A stretch of 57,840 bases of DNA, from the NCBI RefSeq assembly GCF_001668615.1, contig NZ_LZMC01000049.1:1-57840 (forward strand), given 5' to 3'. This document shows positions 31,135-40,686 of the stretch, piece after piece. The position numbers were made by a program, and so were the translations under genes. The notes beneath the pieces were generated by a model, which had not been told where the DNA came from, did no database searches, and saw only the letters and a list, made by a program, of their open reading frames with translations. Source of the stretch: Mycobacterium sp. 1274761.0 (GTDB taxonomy: Bacteria > Actinomycetota > Actinomycetes > Mycobacteriales > Mycobacteriaceae). Position 1 is the first letter of the stretch, and each line of letters starts with the position of its first letter.

Positions 31135-31303
31135 TTGTCGCGGACGGGTTTGTGAACGTAGCGTCGGGTCGAATCACCCGATGGCGCGGCACAGCCCGTT
31201 TCCGGACTCGTCCGACCTCCGCTGACCGGTCCTTGCGCGCTCCTGCGGCAATGGCGCCCGGCGAAGCCGACACCATCGGGGTCAGGCGAAGACGAGGTGG
31301 GAG

Positions 31304-33010
31304 ATGACCACGGCGCTGCGGGGACGGCTCAGAGCTGCGCCCGTCGATGACCCGTGGCGCGCGCTGTGGGCCATGATGGTCGGCTTCTTCATGATCCTGG
31401 TCGACGCGACGATCGTGTCGGTGGCCAACCCGTCGATCATGGAGAAGCTGGACGCAGGCTATGACGCCGTCATCTGGGTCACCAGCGCCTACCTGCTCGG
31501 CTTCGCGGTACCGCTACTGCTCGCGGGCCGGCTCGGCGACCGTTACGGACCCAAGAACGTCTACCTGTTCGGCCTGCTGGTGTTCACCGCCGCCTCGCTC
31601 TGGTGCGGCCTGTCGGGCACCATCGGCATGCTCATCGCGGCGCGGGTAGTGCAGGGTGTCGGAGCGGCGCTGCTCACGCCGCAGACCCTGTCGACGATCA
31701 CCAGGATCTTCCCCGCCGAGCGACGCGGGGTGGCGATGAGCGTGTGGGGTGCCACCGCCGGGGTTGCCACCCTGGTGGGGCCACTGGCCGGCGGCGTGCT
31801 CGTCGACGGGCTGGGCTGGCAGTGGATTTTCTTCGTGAACGTTCCCATCGGCGTCATCGGCCTGGCGCTGGCTCTCATGTGGGTTCCTGAGCTTCCGACG
31901 GAGCGGCCGGCCTTCGACATCATCGGCGTTGTGCTCTCCGGCATCGGCATGTTCATGGTGGTCTTCGCCTTGCAGGAGGGGCAGGCGCACCACTGGGCGC
32001 CTTGGGTGTGGGGCATGCTGGCCGGCGGCGGGGGTTTCATGGCCGCGTTCGTCTTCTGGCAGCAGGCCAACCGCGACGAGCCGCTGGTTCCGCTGGGCAT
32101 CTTCCGCGACCGCGACTTCAGCCTCTGCGCCCTCGGCGTCGCGACCATCGGCTTCGTCGTCACCGGCATGTTCCTGCCGGTGATGTTCTATGCGCAGGCA
32201 GTCGGCGGCCTGTCATCAACGCGGGCGGCGGTGTTGACCGCACCGATGGCCATCGCGACGGGGTTGTTGGCGCCGTGGGTGGGCAGGCTCGTCGACCGGT
32301 ACCACCCCCGGCCGATTATCGGGTTCGGCTTCGCCATGCTGGCGATCTCGCTGACGTGGCTATCGGTGGAGATGACGCCGGCAACCCCGATCTGGCGAAT
32401 CGTGTTGCCGCTGACGCTAACCGGCGTCGGCATGGCATTCATCTGGTCGCCGTTGGCGGCGACCGCGACGCGCAACCTGGCGCCGGATGTAGCAGGCGCG
32501 GGATCGGGGGTGTACAACGCCACCCGCCAGGTGGGATCGGTGCTGGGCAGCGCCAGCATGGCGGCGTTCATGTCGACGCGCATCAGCGCCGAGATGCCGA
32601 TGGCGGCCGAGGGGTCCGGCGGTGAAGGCTCGGTCACCCAGTTGCCCGGGTTCTTGCACGCCCCGTTCGCGGCCGCGATGTCGCAATCGCTGTTGCTGCC
32701 GGCATTCGTCGCGTTGTTCGGCGTCGTGGCATCGCTGTTCCTGCTGGGTTTCGCCAACCCTCCTCGAACCGAGCCCGTGGATACCGATGACGAATACTCC
32801 GATGACGACGAAGGTTGGGACGACGACGACTACGTCGAGTTCATCATCGAACGAGACGACGGCAACACCCAGCCGATCGGCTTCGCCCACAACGGCTTTC
32901 ACGCCGACGTTCAGGAGCGGTTCCAGCCGCTCAGCCGGCATACGCGTGTCCAAGCCGATGATGCCGTCAGCCCAGGCCGCCACGGGCGGCACTCCCGGCC
33001 CGGCGACTAG
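31304..33010 (+). CDS. DHA2 (EmrB/QacA) family MFS exporter, Rv1250-like, with acidic C-terminal tail
   Basis: A 568-residue transporter with 14 predicted helices (about 20-480): [35 protein letters not shown] (motif A), [17 protein letters not shown] and [16 protein letters not shown] (motif C of antiporters). After the last helix a cytoplasmic tail of about 75 residues is very acidic ([18 protein letters not shown]) and then basic/polar. GAGGTGGGAG precedes ATG 31304. The 169-bp gap to the previous exporter contains a hairpin TCGGGT-N6-ACCCGA (31164-31181). Substrates unknown. Confidence 0.9.
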   Translation: MTTALRGRLRAAPVDDPWRALWAMMVGFFMILVDATIVSVANPSIMEKLDAGYDAVIWVTSAYLLGFAVPLLLAGRLGDRYGPKNVYLFGLLVFTAASLWCGLSGTIGMLIAARVVQGVGAALLTPQTLSTITRIFPAERRGVAMSVWGATAGVATLVGPLAGGVLVDGLGWQWIFFVNVPIGVIGLALALMWVPELPTERPAFDIIGVVLSGIGMFMVVFALQEGQAHHWAPWVWGMLAGGGGFMAAFVFWQQANRDEPLVPLGIFRDRDFSLCALGVATIGFVVTGMFLPVMFYAQAVGGLSSTRAAVLTAPMAIATGLLAPWVGRLVDRYHPRPIIGFGFAMLAISLTWLSVEMTPATPIWRIVLPLTLTGVGMAFIWSPLAATATRNLAPDVAGAGSGVYNATRQVGSVLGSASMAAFMSTRISAEMPMAAEGSGGEGSVTQLPGFLHAPFAAAMSQSLLLPAFVALFGVVASLFLLGFANPPRTEPVDTDDEYSDDDEGWDDDDYVEFIIERDDGNTQPIGFAHNGFHADVQERFQPLSRHTRVQADDAVSPGRHGRHSRPGD

Positions 33011-33029
33011 TCGCGCCGCCCGATCACTG

Positions 33030-34388
33030 CTAGTCGAACAGCACCGCCGGGTTGAGATAACCCTCGGGGTCAAACGCGTTCTTGACGGTGCGCATCGCGG
33101 CGATATCGGCATCGGTCCGTGACATGGACACGTAGCCGCGCTTGCGGCTGCCGACGCCGTGCTCGGAGCTGACATTGCCTCCGCTGTCGGCGATCAGCGT
33201 CATCATGGCCGAATACAGCGCGGCCTCGGCGTCCCCGTCAAGTTGGCAACGGACCAGGTTGAGGTGCAGATTGCCTTCACCGATGTGGCCGAACAACACC
33301 GGGATGGCGTCGGGGGCGCGCTCGGCAACCAACTCTGCGGATCGGTGCGCGAACGCCGGGATCGCCGAGAGTGGAAGCGACACATCGAATTTCAGCGGCG
33401 GGCCGTACACGCCGAGAACGTCGCCGAGCGATTCACGCACCTGCCAGAGCCGCTGCTGGGTGTTCACGTCAAGCCCGACCGCGGGCTCGCCGGTGGTCGA
33501 GAGCGGTTCCAGCGCCGCGGCCAGCCGTTCGGTCTGATCGATGTCGGCGGCCAGCTCGATGAGCAGGTGCCAGGCGCCGTCGACGGGCGCGGCCACCCCG
33601 AGGTGCTCGGCGGTCAGCGCGCCGGCGCGCGCGTCGATCAATTCCAGCGCCGCGATGGGATCCATGTCGCGGAACTCGCGGCCCGCCGCGACCAGATCCT
33701 CGAGGTCGTGGAACCCGCAGACCGCGGTGACCCGGTGCGTCGGGGTGGGATGCAGCCGCAGCTCCAGGCCGGTGATGACGCCGAGGGTGCCCTCGGCGCC
33801 GACGAACAGCGACGCCATGTCGTATCCGGTGTTGTCCTGTCGAACTTGGCTGTGCCGCTGCACGATTGATCCGTCGGGCAGGACAACGTCCAAACCGATC
33901 ACCTGCTCGCCCATGTTGCCGTAGCGCACGGTCCGCAGACCGCCCGCGTTCGTCGCCGCCATGCCGCCGACAGTGGCGGAGTCGCGCGCGGCGAGGTCGA
34001 CACCAAACACCAGGCCAGCTTCGGCGGCCGCGCGCTGCACCGCTGCCAGCGGCGCGCCAGCGCCGACCCGGATGCGTCGTTCGGTGGTATCCACCTCACC
34101 GATATCGGTGAGCCGTTCGGTGGACAACAGCACGTCGTCGTGCTCAGGGACGGTGCCGGCCACCAACGAGGTGCGTCCACCCTGAACAGTGACGGCGACG
34201 CCGGCGTCGCGGCAGGCGCGCAGCACGTCGGCGACCAGCTCGGCGTTTCCCGGCCGAACCAGGACGCTGGCGTGCCCGTGGTAGCGGCCTGTGTGGTCGA
34301 CGCTGCGGCCTTCGAGCACGTCGGGATCGGTGCTGACATGCGCGGCGCCGACGATGGCGGCGAGCCGTTCGGCCAGCGTTTCGGTCAT
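33030..34388 (-). CDS. FAD-binding 2-hydroxyacid dehydrogenase (GlcD / D2HGDH type)
   Basis: A 452-residue flavoprotein of the FAD_binding_4 (VAO) family. FAD-binding half includes QGGRTSLVAG, DLAARDSATVGGMAATNAGG and FVGAEGTLGVIT; the substrate half has GHIGEGNLHLNL (metal-binding histidines) and SEHGVGSRKRGY. These are typical of D-lactate, glycolate and D-2-hydroxyglutarate dehydrogenases; the exact substrate is open. Its ATG overlaps the stop of the nuclease-helicase gene (ATGA), so the two are co-translated. A paralogue lies at 46872-48233. Convergent with the MFS gene. Confidence 0.87.
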   Translation of the reverse strand: MTETLAERLAAIVGAAHVSTDPDVLEGRSVDHTGRYHGHASVLVRPGNAELVADVLRACRDAGVAVTVQGGRTSLVAGTVPEHDDVLLSTERLTDIGEVDTTERRIRVGAGAPLAAVQRAAAEAGLVFGVDLAARDSATVGGMAATNAGGLRTVRYGNMGEQVIGLDVVLPDGSIVQRHSQVRQDNTGYDMASLFVGAEGTLGVITGLELRLHPTPTHRVTAVCGFHDLEDLVAAGREFRDMDPIAALELIDARAGALTAEHLGVAAPVDGAWHLLIELAADIDQTERLAAALEPLSTTGEPAVGLDVNTQQRLWQVRESLGDVLGVYGPPLKFDVSLPLSAIPAFAHRSAELVAERAPDAIPVLFGHIGEGNLHLNLVRCQLDGDAEAALYSAMMTLIADSGGNVSSEHGVGSRKRGYVSMSRTDADIAAMRTVKNAFDPEGYLNPAVLFD

Positions 34389-37300
34389 TCCGTGGGTCTA
34401 CCACACGCGGTCAGCGATAGAAACGCACCCAACTCGATGAGCCGGTCCGGCGTCGTGGGCAGGTATTCGGTCAGCAGCGGCGAGCACACCACGGCACTGA
34501 GGTACTTCGCCCGGCTGATCGCGACGTTGAGCCGATTGCGGTTGAGCAGGAACGAAATTCCGCGTGGCACATCGTCAATGGACGACGCGGTCATCGACAC
34601 GAACACCACCGGCGCCTGCTGCCCCTGAAACTTGTCCACCGTTCCCGCTCGCACCTCGCGCAATCCCGCCGCGTCGAGCCGCTCTCGTAGCAGCGCAACC
34701 TGCGCGTTGTACGGGGTGACGACCAGCACGTCGCGTTGCGTCAGTCGACGAGAACCGTGCTCGTCGATCCACTCGGCACCGATCAGCCGGTCGATCTCAG
34801 CGACGATGGCGTCGGCTTCTTCGGGGCTGTCGGTCGCGTTCCCGTCGTGGTCGACGGGCAGCAGCCGCACGCCAGGGGCGCACCCATCCAACCGTCGCAC
34901 GCCGGCCACCTCGTCGACCGAGCACAGCCGATTGTCGTACGACAGCCGCGACACCGCGGCGCACACGTCGGGATGCATCCTGTAGGAGCGGTCGAGGAAG
35001 TATCCGAGATCGGTGGGCAGCGTGTGCCTACCGTCGATCAGCCAGCCCAGCGCCGAGGTATCGACCGGCTCGGGATGGATGCCCTGGCTGACCTGTGGCA
35101 GCTGCTGCGGATCGCCGAGCAGCAAAAGATTTTTCGCTGCCGACGCCACCGCGATGGTGTTCGCCAGACTGTACTGTCCGGCCTCCTCGATGACGAGCAA
35201 ATCCAGGCTGCCGCGGGGCACCCGGCCTGCGTTGGCGAAATCCCATGCGGTACCGCCGATCACGCAACCGTCATGGTCGGCGATGAAGCCCGGATACTCC
35301 TTCTCGTCGATCTGCTGCCAGGTCGCCTCGCCGCCGTGCTTCTTCTTGGCCACCAGCGAGGCGTCGACCCCGGCGGCGATCACATCACGAAACAGGTTCT
35401 CGACGACGGCATGTGACTGGGCGACCACACCGATGCGCAAGTGGTTTTCCTTGACGAGGCGGGCGATGACCGTGGCCGCGGTGAAGGTCTTGCCGGTTCC
35501 CGGCGGCCCGTGTACCGCCAGGTAGGACGAGTCGAGGTCAAGCAGCGCCGCGGTGATCGCATCGGTGACGGAGCCGCGAGGAAGGGGCGCGCCACTTCGT
35601 GTTCGCGGCGGCTGGCGCAGCAGGATGTCGATGACGGGGCTCGGGGCCAGATTCGGCAGCCCAGCCGCAATGTCTGTCGCGAACGCCTCGATGGAGTCGC
35701 GCAGCGGCCCCGTGGAAATCGGCGGACCCGGCGTCAGCGCGAAGGGCAGCTGGTCGAATGTGCCACCTGTCTTGGGTTCTCGTTCGACGACGGTGACTTC
35801 GGTCGGGGCCGCTGGGTCGTCGCAGTCGACGACGATGACCGACCCGAACGCCCGGCGCTCGGTGTCGTCGGTGAGGCCGGCGGGGGAGGGGGGTTCGTAC
35901 AGGGCGTACATCGAGCTGGCAAGCCCTCCGGAAGCGATGCAGCCGCAGAGTCGCACCCGACGCTGCGGCTTGCGCGCCTTCGGCGGCGTGTGCCAATCGG
36001 TTTCCACGACCGCGTCCTCGGCGATGAACACGTCTGTGTTGTCGGCCCATTCGTCGATCGGGTTGTTCAACCGGTCGAAATGGCCCCACCAGTAGGGTTT
36101 GTCCTCGCGGCGGTGATAGCCGCGGGCCGCCGAGATCATCGCCACCGCAGTCTGTTCCGGCTTCCGCGCGGCGGGGTCATCGCCGACGAACTTGGCCAGT
36201 TGGCGCGCCAGGTCGTCGTCGTCGGTGATTGGCGCGGCGGTCTTGACTGTGACCGGCTGGGCGCCCATCGGCGGCACCGCGCAGTCGATCGCGCGACAGA
36301 TCAACCAGTCCCGCAGCTTGCGCGTCGATGTGCAGTCGTAGCGGTTGTAATCCTCGATGTCTTTCAGCACGGCCGCCGCGGCGTCGTCGCGTCCCGCGGC
36401 ACGCAGCTCGCAGTACTTCGCGTACTGGGTGATGGAGTCGGTGGCCGTGGTCACGTCCCCGGTGCGCAGCTGTCCGCCCATGTAGAGCGGCTCGAGCGAC
36501 TTCAGGCTGTAGTTTTCGGTGCCGACCCGGATGCTCTTGCGGACAAGGGGATACAGGTCGACCAGGACGCCGTTGCGCAACAGGTCGTCGACTTCGTCCT
36601 CGCCGACCCCGTACCGCCCAGCGAGCCGCAACAGCGCGGTCTTCTCGTAGGCGGCGTAGTGATAGATATGCATGTTGGGATAGCGTTTGCGCCGTGCGCG
36701 CACCATCTTGAGGAAGTCCTGAAGGGCCCGGCGCTCCTCGGCGCGGTCGTGAGCCCACAGCGGCCGGAACTCATCGGCGGTGTCGAGCACGCCGAAGAGA
36801 TATTCCAGGCCCCACTCCTGGCCGTCGGACGTCCACAGCGGGTCGCCCTCGAAATCGAAGAACAGATCACCTTTATCGGGCTCGGGCAGCACCATCAACG
36901 GCTGTGCGTCGGCGATCTCGTAGGGCGGCTTGCCGTCGATCCGGGGCGCCAGTTGCAGCCGTGCCTGTGCTGACAGTGCATCGACGGTGCGCTGCGACAG
37001 TTCCGGCACGGCGCCGTCGTGGCCGGCGAGATCGGTGATCGTCGTGATGCCGGCATCGATGAGCCGGGCCCGCTGACTGGTCCGCATGCCCGCCACCAGC
37101 AGCAGGTCGTCGTGTTCGCGAACCTGGATGGAGCACTCGGGGCAGCGGAAGCAGGCCCGGATGTTGTCGTTCTCCCACCTCACCGGCCGGCCGCCGGCCA
37201 GATGCTCGTCGAGCAGGCGCTGCAGCGCGCCGCGGCGCGGACCGTAGACCGGCAGGAGCTCGTCGACCCGGTAGCTCGCCATCGCGCCGTCGCCGAGCAT

Positions 37301-37810
37301 CAGCTCCACCTCGTCGGCGACCGGTATCCCGGCCCGGTTGAGCGTGTCGGCGTAGGCCGCCAGTTGGAGCAGGGCCTCGACCTTCACCGAGCGTGCGAGC
37401 TTCGTGTCGCGCAGCCGGTAGCGCTGGCCGTCGGGCCCGTCATCGAGGATGAGGAAGTCGGCGAAGCCGACGAACCGCCCGTCGAACATCGCCGCCTGGT
37501 AGATGATCGGCGCCCGGCGCTCGACGGCCTTCATGGTCGCCTTAGCAGCGGCGGTGAGCCCGGCGATGGTGTAGTCGGGGCGGCCGATGATCGCGACGTT
37601 CTCCTGCGAGAGCTCACGCAGCTCGTCGAGGTGACGCTGTTCGTGCCGGCCGCCGAGTTCTGTGGTGCGGGCGAGTAATTCGTCGGATACCGCGATCGCC
37701 TCGCCACGGCCCAGTTTCGCGTCGAACGAGCGCAGCAATGCGTACTCGCAGCGGGCCGCGGCTGCGAGATCAGAGGCGCTGTAGATCACTCGATCGTCGA
37801 CGACGAACAC
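34385..37810 (-). CDS. TM0106-family nuclease / DEDD exonuclease / SF1 helicase fusion (Rv1251c-like)
   Basis: A 1141-residue protein with three parts. (1) A Cas4/AddB-like RecB nuclease (about 1-235): C21 in RCEYALL and the C220-x2-C223-x2-C226 cluster fit a 4Fe-4S nuclease, with GFADFLILDD, LRDTKLA and the LLQLAAYAD QxxxY motif as active-site elements. (2) A DEDD RNase H-fold exonuclease (about 310-510): LFFDFEGDP and the late YNRYDC. (3) A UPF1-like SF1 helicase (about 700-1141): Walker A HGPPGTGKT (about 767-775), VIEEAGQ, LLGDPQQLPQV, DKFQGQQAPVV and NVAISRAK. The GTG at 37810 lies 7 bp after a TACAGT -10 box, suggesting leaderless translation; an upstream ATG at 37843 is less likely. 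Biological role unknown; DNA or RNA end processing or defence are possibilities. Confidence 0.88.
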   Translation of the reverse strand: MFVVDDRVIYSASDLAAAARCEYALLRSFDAKLGRGEAIAVSDELLARTTELGGRHEQRHLDELRELSQENVAIIGRPDYTIAGLTAAAKATMKAVERRAPIIYQAAMFDGRFVGFADFLILDDGPDGQRYRLRDTKLARSVKVEALLQLAAYADTLNRAGIPVADEVELMLGDGAMASYRVDELLPVYGPRRGALQRLLDEHLAGGRPVRWENDNIRACFRCPECSIQVREHDDLLLVAGMRTSQRARLIDAGITTITDLAGHDGAVPELSQRTVDALSAQARLQLAPRIDGKPPYEIADAQPLMVLPEPDKGDLFFDFEGDPLWTSDGQEWGLEYLFGVLDTADEFRPLWAHDRAEERRALQDFLKMVRARRKRYPNMHIYHYAAYEKTALLRLAGRYGVGEDEVDDLLRNGVLVDLYPLVRKSIRVGTENYSLKSLEPLYMGGQLRTGDVTTATDSITQYAKYCELRAAGRDDAAAAVLKDIEDYNRYDCTSTRKLRDWLICRAIDCAVPPMGAQPVTVKTAAPITDDDDLARQLAKFVGDDPAARKPEQTAVAMISAARGYHRREDKPYWWGHFDRLNNPIDEWADNTDVFIAEDAVVETDWHTPPKARKPQRRVRLCGCIASGGLASSMYALYEPPSPAGLTDDTERRAFGSVIVVDCDDPAAPTEVTVVEREPKTGGTFDQLPFALTPGPPISTGPLRDSIEAFATDIAAGLPNLAPSPVIDILLRQPPRTRSGAPLPRGSVTDAITAALLDLDSSYLAVHGPPGTGKTFTAATVIARLVKENHLRIGVVAQSHAVVENLFRDVIAAGVDASLVAKKKHGGEATWQQIDEKEYPGFIADHDGCVIGGTAWDFANAGRVPRGSLDLLVIEEAGQYSLANTIAVASAAKNLLLLGDPQQLPQVSQGIHPEPVDTSALGWLIDGRHTLPTDLGYFLDRSYRMHPDVCAAVSRLSYDNRLCSVDEVAGVRRLDGCAPGVRLLPVDHDGNATDSPEEADAIVAEIDRLIGAEWIDEHGSRRLTQRDVLVVTPYNAQVALLRERLDAAGLREVRAGTVDKFQGQQAPVVFVSMTASSIDDVPRGISFLLNRNRLNVAISRAKYLSAVVCSPLLTEYLPTTPDRLIELGAFLSLTACGRPTE

Positions 37811-37925
37811 GTGCCCAACTGTAGGCCCGCCCGCCGACAGCATGTGGTCAGCGGGCGATCGCTATCCTCGCGCATCGCAGAGCCAAGGAACGGGTACCGG
37901 ACACGGGAGAAGGAGTCGCCCTATC

Positions 37926-39194
37926 GTGCAGGACAATCCCGCCCTCAGCGCAGTCTCTCGATCGGTCCGTGTGTTGGGACCGATCGTTTTGTTGATTGCG
38001 TTGGGGTGTTACCTGGCCGCATATCTGTGCTGGCCCAGCTTGGCCAGTCAAGTCGACCTGCTGGTTTACCGGTTCGGAGCGGTGCGAGTCTGGGACGGTC
38101 AGGATCTGTACTCGGTCGGGATGACCGGAAATTCCCAGACGATGTTGTTCGACTACACGCCGTTCGCTGCGCTGTGCTTTCTGCCGCTGATCGGGCTGAG
38201 CCAGGCAGCCATTCTGGCCCTCGGTCTTCTGGTGAACGTTGGCTGCGTGGGCTACACCGTCCGGCGGGCGGTCAGTGCTGCGGGCATCACGACCGCGTCG
38301 GGTGCGTGGGGGTTGACGGCACTTCTGACGGCTCCGATCATCTGGCTGGAGCCCGTCCGGCTGTCGCTGCAGCTGGGCCAGATCAACTTGTTCATCATGG
38401 CCATCGTCCTTGCGGATGTGCTGTCGCCACCGTGCCGCAGGTGGGCGGGGATCGGTATCGGAATCGCCGCCGGCATCAAGCTGACTCCGGCGCTGTTCAT
38501 CATCTTTCTCGTGGCAACCGGGCGACGTCGCCAGGCAGCCATCGCTGCATTGACATTCATCTCGACCATCGCCGTTGGGTTCGTGCTGCTGCCGGCGGAT
38601 TCGACCGAGTTCTGGCTGCACGGACTGTTTCGAGATGTTCGGCGGATCTCCAGTGACCCGCTGGCGAATACCAGTCTGGCCGGGCTTCTCTCGCGCTTGA
38701 ATTGGGCGACGGGCTGGGAGACAGCGGCCTCCGTCGCGTTCGCGGCTGTCGCCATTGCAATCGCTGCGGTGGCATGGCGTCGCGGTCAGTTGCTGTTGGG
38801 CGTCGCCATCGCCGGGATGACGTCAGCCGCCGCTTCCCCCTTCAGTTGGAGTCACCACTGGGTGTGGTTCGCACCGCTCCTGATCCACCTTGGGCTTCTC
38901 GGGTACGTCTACCGCTCGCGCGCGGCAGCCCTTGTCATGTGGACGCTCGCGGCGATCTTCGGGGGCTGGTTCATCGCATCGCGAAGCTCGCCCCCACAAG
39001 CGGGCCTGATGTCCATGCGCCACCCGGGGATCTGGAATCAGCTTCTCCCGGCGGCATACCTCTTCGCGCTTTGTATCGTCCTCTGCATCGTCTACCTGAG
39101 CCGGCGAGCACGACACCGCCCTTCGGCCGCAGCCGTCGGCATCAAGGCAACGGCGGAGGGCAGTCGACCGACAGCGCGCATCGGCCCGCTCTAG
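37926..39194 (+). CDS. GT87 (DUF2029) alpha-1,2-mannosyltransferase-like membrane protein
   Basis: A 422-residue polytopic protein (ten or more hydrophobic helices) of the polyprenol-phosphate-mannose-dependent family that builds PIM and lipomannan side chains. The first extracytoplasmic loop SQVDLLVYRFGAVRVWDGQ carries the acidic residue expected to be catalytic in PimE-type enzymes. Which glycan it decorates is not clear. GTG 37926 follows GAGAAGGAG at about ten bases. Divergent from the nuclease-helicase; not present at this locus in M. tuberculosis. Confidence 0.8.
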   Translation: MQDNPALSAVSRSVRVLGPIVLLIALGCYLAAYLCWPSLASQVDLLVYRFGAVRVWDGQDLYSVGMTGNSQTMLFDYTPFAALCFLPLIGLSQAAILALGLLVNVGCVGYTVRRAVSAAGITTASGAWGLTALLTAPIIWLEPVRLSLQLGQINLFIMAIVLADVLSPPCRRWAGIGIGIAAGIKLTPALFIIFLVATGRRRQAAIAALTFISTIAVGFVLLPADSTEFWLHGLFRDVRRISSDPLANTSLAGLLSRLNWATGWETAASVAFAAVAIAIAAVAWRRGQLLLGVAIAGMTSAAASPFSWSHHWVWFAPLLIHLGLLGYVYRSRAAALVMWTLAAIFGGWFIASRSSPPQAGLMSMRHPGIWNQLLPAAYLFALCIVLCIVYLSRRARHRPSAAAVGIKATAEGSRPTARIGPL

Positions 39195-39199
39195 CGGAG

Positions 39200-39943
39200 T
39201 CAGAACACCCTCAACCGCTGAACGACCTCCAGCGTCGGTTGATCGCCTTCGGCGTGCACATCGAGGCTTTGCCACGTGTTGCGTTGGGTCACCCACCGGA
39301 CGAATCCTTCGGCGTTGCAGGTGATTTGGGCGGCGACGGTGCCGGCGCCGATATGCAGGGTGCGGTTGCACACCCCGGTGAGTCGCACCTCGGCGCCGGT
39401 GTTCATCCCGTTGATCAGGCTCGCATTCTGCTGTGGCAGGGCCGCCTGGATCCAGTCGAGCGTCGCGCCAAGCCGCAATTCGTCAGCTTGTTCCGCCTCT
39501 CCGTCAAGCGGTCCGTTGGGGGCGAACAGGTCACACCGGAGGTGCACGTAGGTCTCGAAGGCAAATGCGGTCGGCACAACTGACGCCGGATAGGTCCCGA
39601 CGTCGCCAAGGGGCACGTCGATCTTCAAGCCCTCTGTCGCCGCGAGAAGCTCCAAACCTCTCGTGCTGACCGACTCGTAGTCGGCCACCACCTCTTCGGG
39701 AGTCATCGACCGACGCGATTCGACGTAGAGGTCTGCTGCCCGTTCCGCGGGCAGCCCGTTTGGATCGGGCAGCTTCGACGGGTCGACTGCCAACCAGAAG
39801 CTGCAGCCCATGTGTGAAACGAGATCGTGCACCGACCAGCCCGGGCACCCGCTCGGGCTGGCCCAGACCGAGTCCGGAACTCGGGACAGGACGTCCAACA
39901 GCACCTTCCGATCCGCTTCGATCGCTTCTATTGCAGAACTCAT
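39200..39943 (-). CDS. maleylpyruvate-isomerase-family mycothiol-dependent enzyme
   Basis: A 247-residue protein with an N-terminal DinB/MDMPI helical bundle: CPGWSVHDLVSHM carries the metal-binding histidines and VHLRCDLF the distal one, and a C-terminal small alpha/beta domain (LTGVCNRTLHIGAG). Members transfer to or isomerise via mycothiol; the substrate here is unknown. ATG 39943 follows GGAAGG at about eight bases. The gene is divergent from a TetR gene and the intervening DNA holds three copies of a 15-bp palindrome, so it is probably the TetR target. Confidence 0.82.
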   Translation of the reverse strand: MSSAIEAIEADRKVLLDVLSRVPDSVWASPSGCPGWSVHDLVSHMGCSFWLAVDPSKLPDPNGLPAERAADLYVESRRSMTPEEVVADYESVSTRGLELLAATEGLKIDVPLGDVGTYPASVVPTAFAFETYVHLRCDLFAPNGPLDGEAEQADELRLGATLDWIQAALPQQNASLINGMNTGAEVRLTGVCNRTLHIGAGTVAAQITCNAEGFVRWVTQRNTWQSLDVHAEGDQPTLEVVQRLRVF

Positions 39944-39966
39944 AGGGCAATCACCTTCCGCCGATA

Positions 39967-40057
39967 CATACAACATGTATGAACATACATATCGTATGTA
40001 TGTAGGGCAAGGCGGTTTCGGCGAGCCGGATGTACGAGGATGCATGCAACACGTATG
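39967..40057. promoter_or_regulatory. triple TetR operator between MPI-like and tetR genes
   Basis: Three 15-bp sites share CATRC-N5-GTATG: CATACAACATGTATG (39967-39981), CATACATATCGTATG (39984-39998; part of a longer 9-bp-arm repeat ACATACATA-N3-TATGTATGT at 39983-40003) and CATGCAACACGTATG (40043-40057). Sites 1 and 2 are 17 bp apart; site 3 ends 13 bp before the tetR ATG. The arrangement implies autoregulation and control of the divergent gene. Confidence 0.75.
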
Positions 40058-40070
40058 AGGGAAAGGCCCG

Positions 40071-40673
40071 ATGGACGAGGTTCGTCGCACCCAGGCCGAG
40101 CGTTCTGCCGAAACTCGTGACGCGCTGATCGCCGCAGCCCGGACGTTGTTCGCTCAACACGGTTTCGCCGGCACGTCGCTCGAGGCCATCGTGCGCACAG
40201 CCGGGCTGACCCGCGGCGCGCTCTATCACCACTTCGCGGACAAGACAGAGCTATTCGCGGCGGTCTTCGAGCAGGTGGAGGCCGATGTGGCTACCCGCAT
40301 GAGTGAAGCAATCGCCGCATCCGGCCACACCGATGCGATCGAGGTCATGAGGCTCGGCGCCGCTTACTGGCTGGATGCTTGCGCCGAGCCCGAGATCCGC
40401 CGCATCGTGCTGGTCGACGCCCCCGCGGTGCTGGGCTGGACGCGGTGGACCGAGATCGGAAACCGGTACAACACCGGGTTGGTCCGCGACCTGCTGGCGG
40501 AGGCGATCGACAAGAAGATCATTCCGCCCCAACCCGTGGAGGCCACCGCTCTTACCGTTCTGGCCGCGATGCGCGAAGCCACTCTCTTCGTGGCGTTGGC
40601 CGATGACCAAAAGAAGGCGCGAAGGGAGGCTGGTGCGGTCATGGACCGCCTCATCGGTGCACTTGGCCGCTGA
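40071..40673 (+). CDS. TetR/AcrR family transcriptional regulator
   Basis: A 200-residue regulator. Residues 12-60 form the helix-turn-helix (TRDALIAAARTLFAQHGFAG, SLEAIVRTAGLTRGALYHHF), followed by a ligand-binding helical domain of the TetR_C_33-like type (VDAPAVLGWTRW). GAGGGAAAGG precedes ATG 40071. The three palindromes upstream are the likely binding sites. The inducer is unknown, probably a substrate of the divergent mycothiol-dependent enzyme or an upstream compound. Confidence 0.9.
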   Translation: MDEVRRTQAERSAETRDALIAAARTLFAQHGFAGTSLEAIVRTAGLTRGALYHHFADKTELFAAVFEQVEADVATRMSEAIAASGHTDAIEVMRLGAAYWLDACAEPEIRRIVLVDAPAVLGWTRWTEIGNRYNTGLVRDLLAEAIDKKIIPPQPVEATALTVLAAMREATLFVALADDQKKARREAGAVMDRLIGALGR

Positions 40674-40686
40674 GCGGCCGGTGCAG

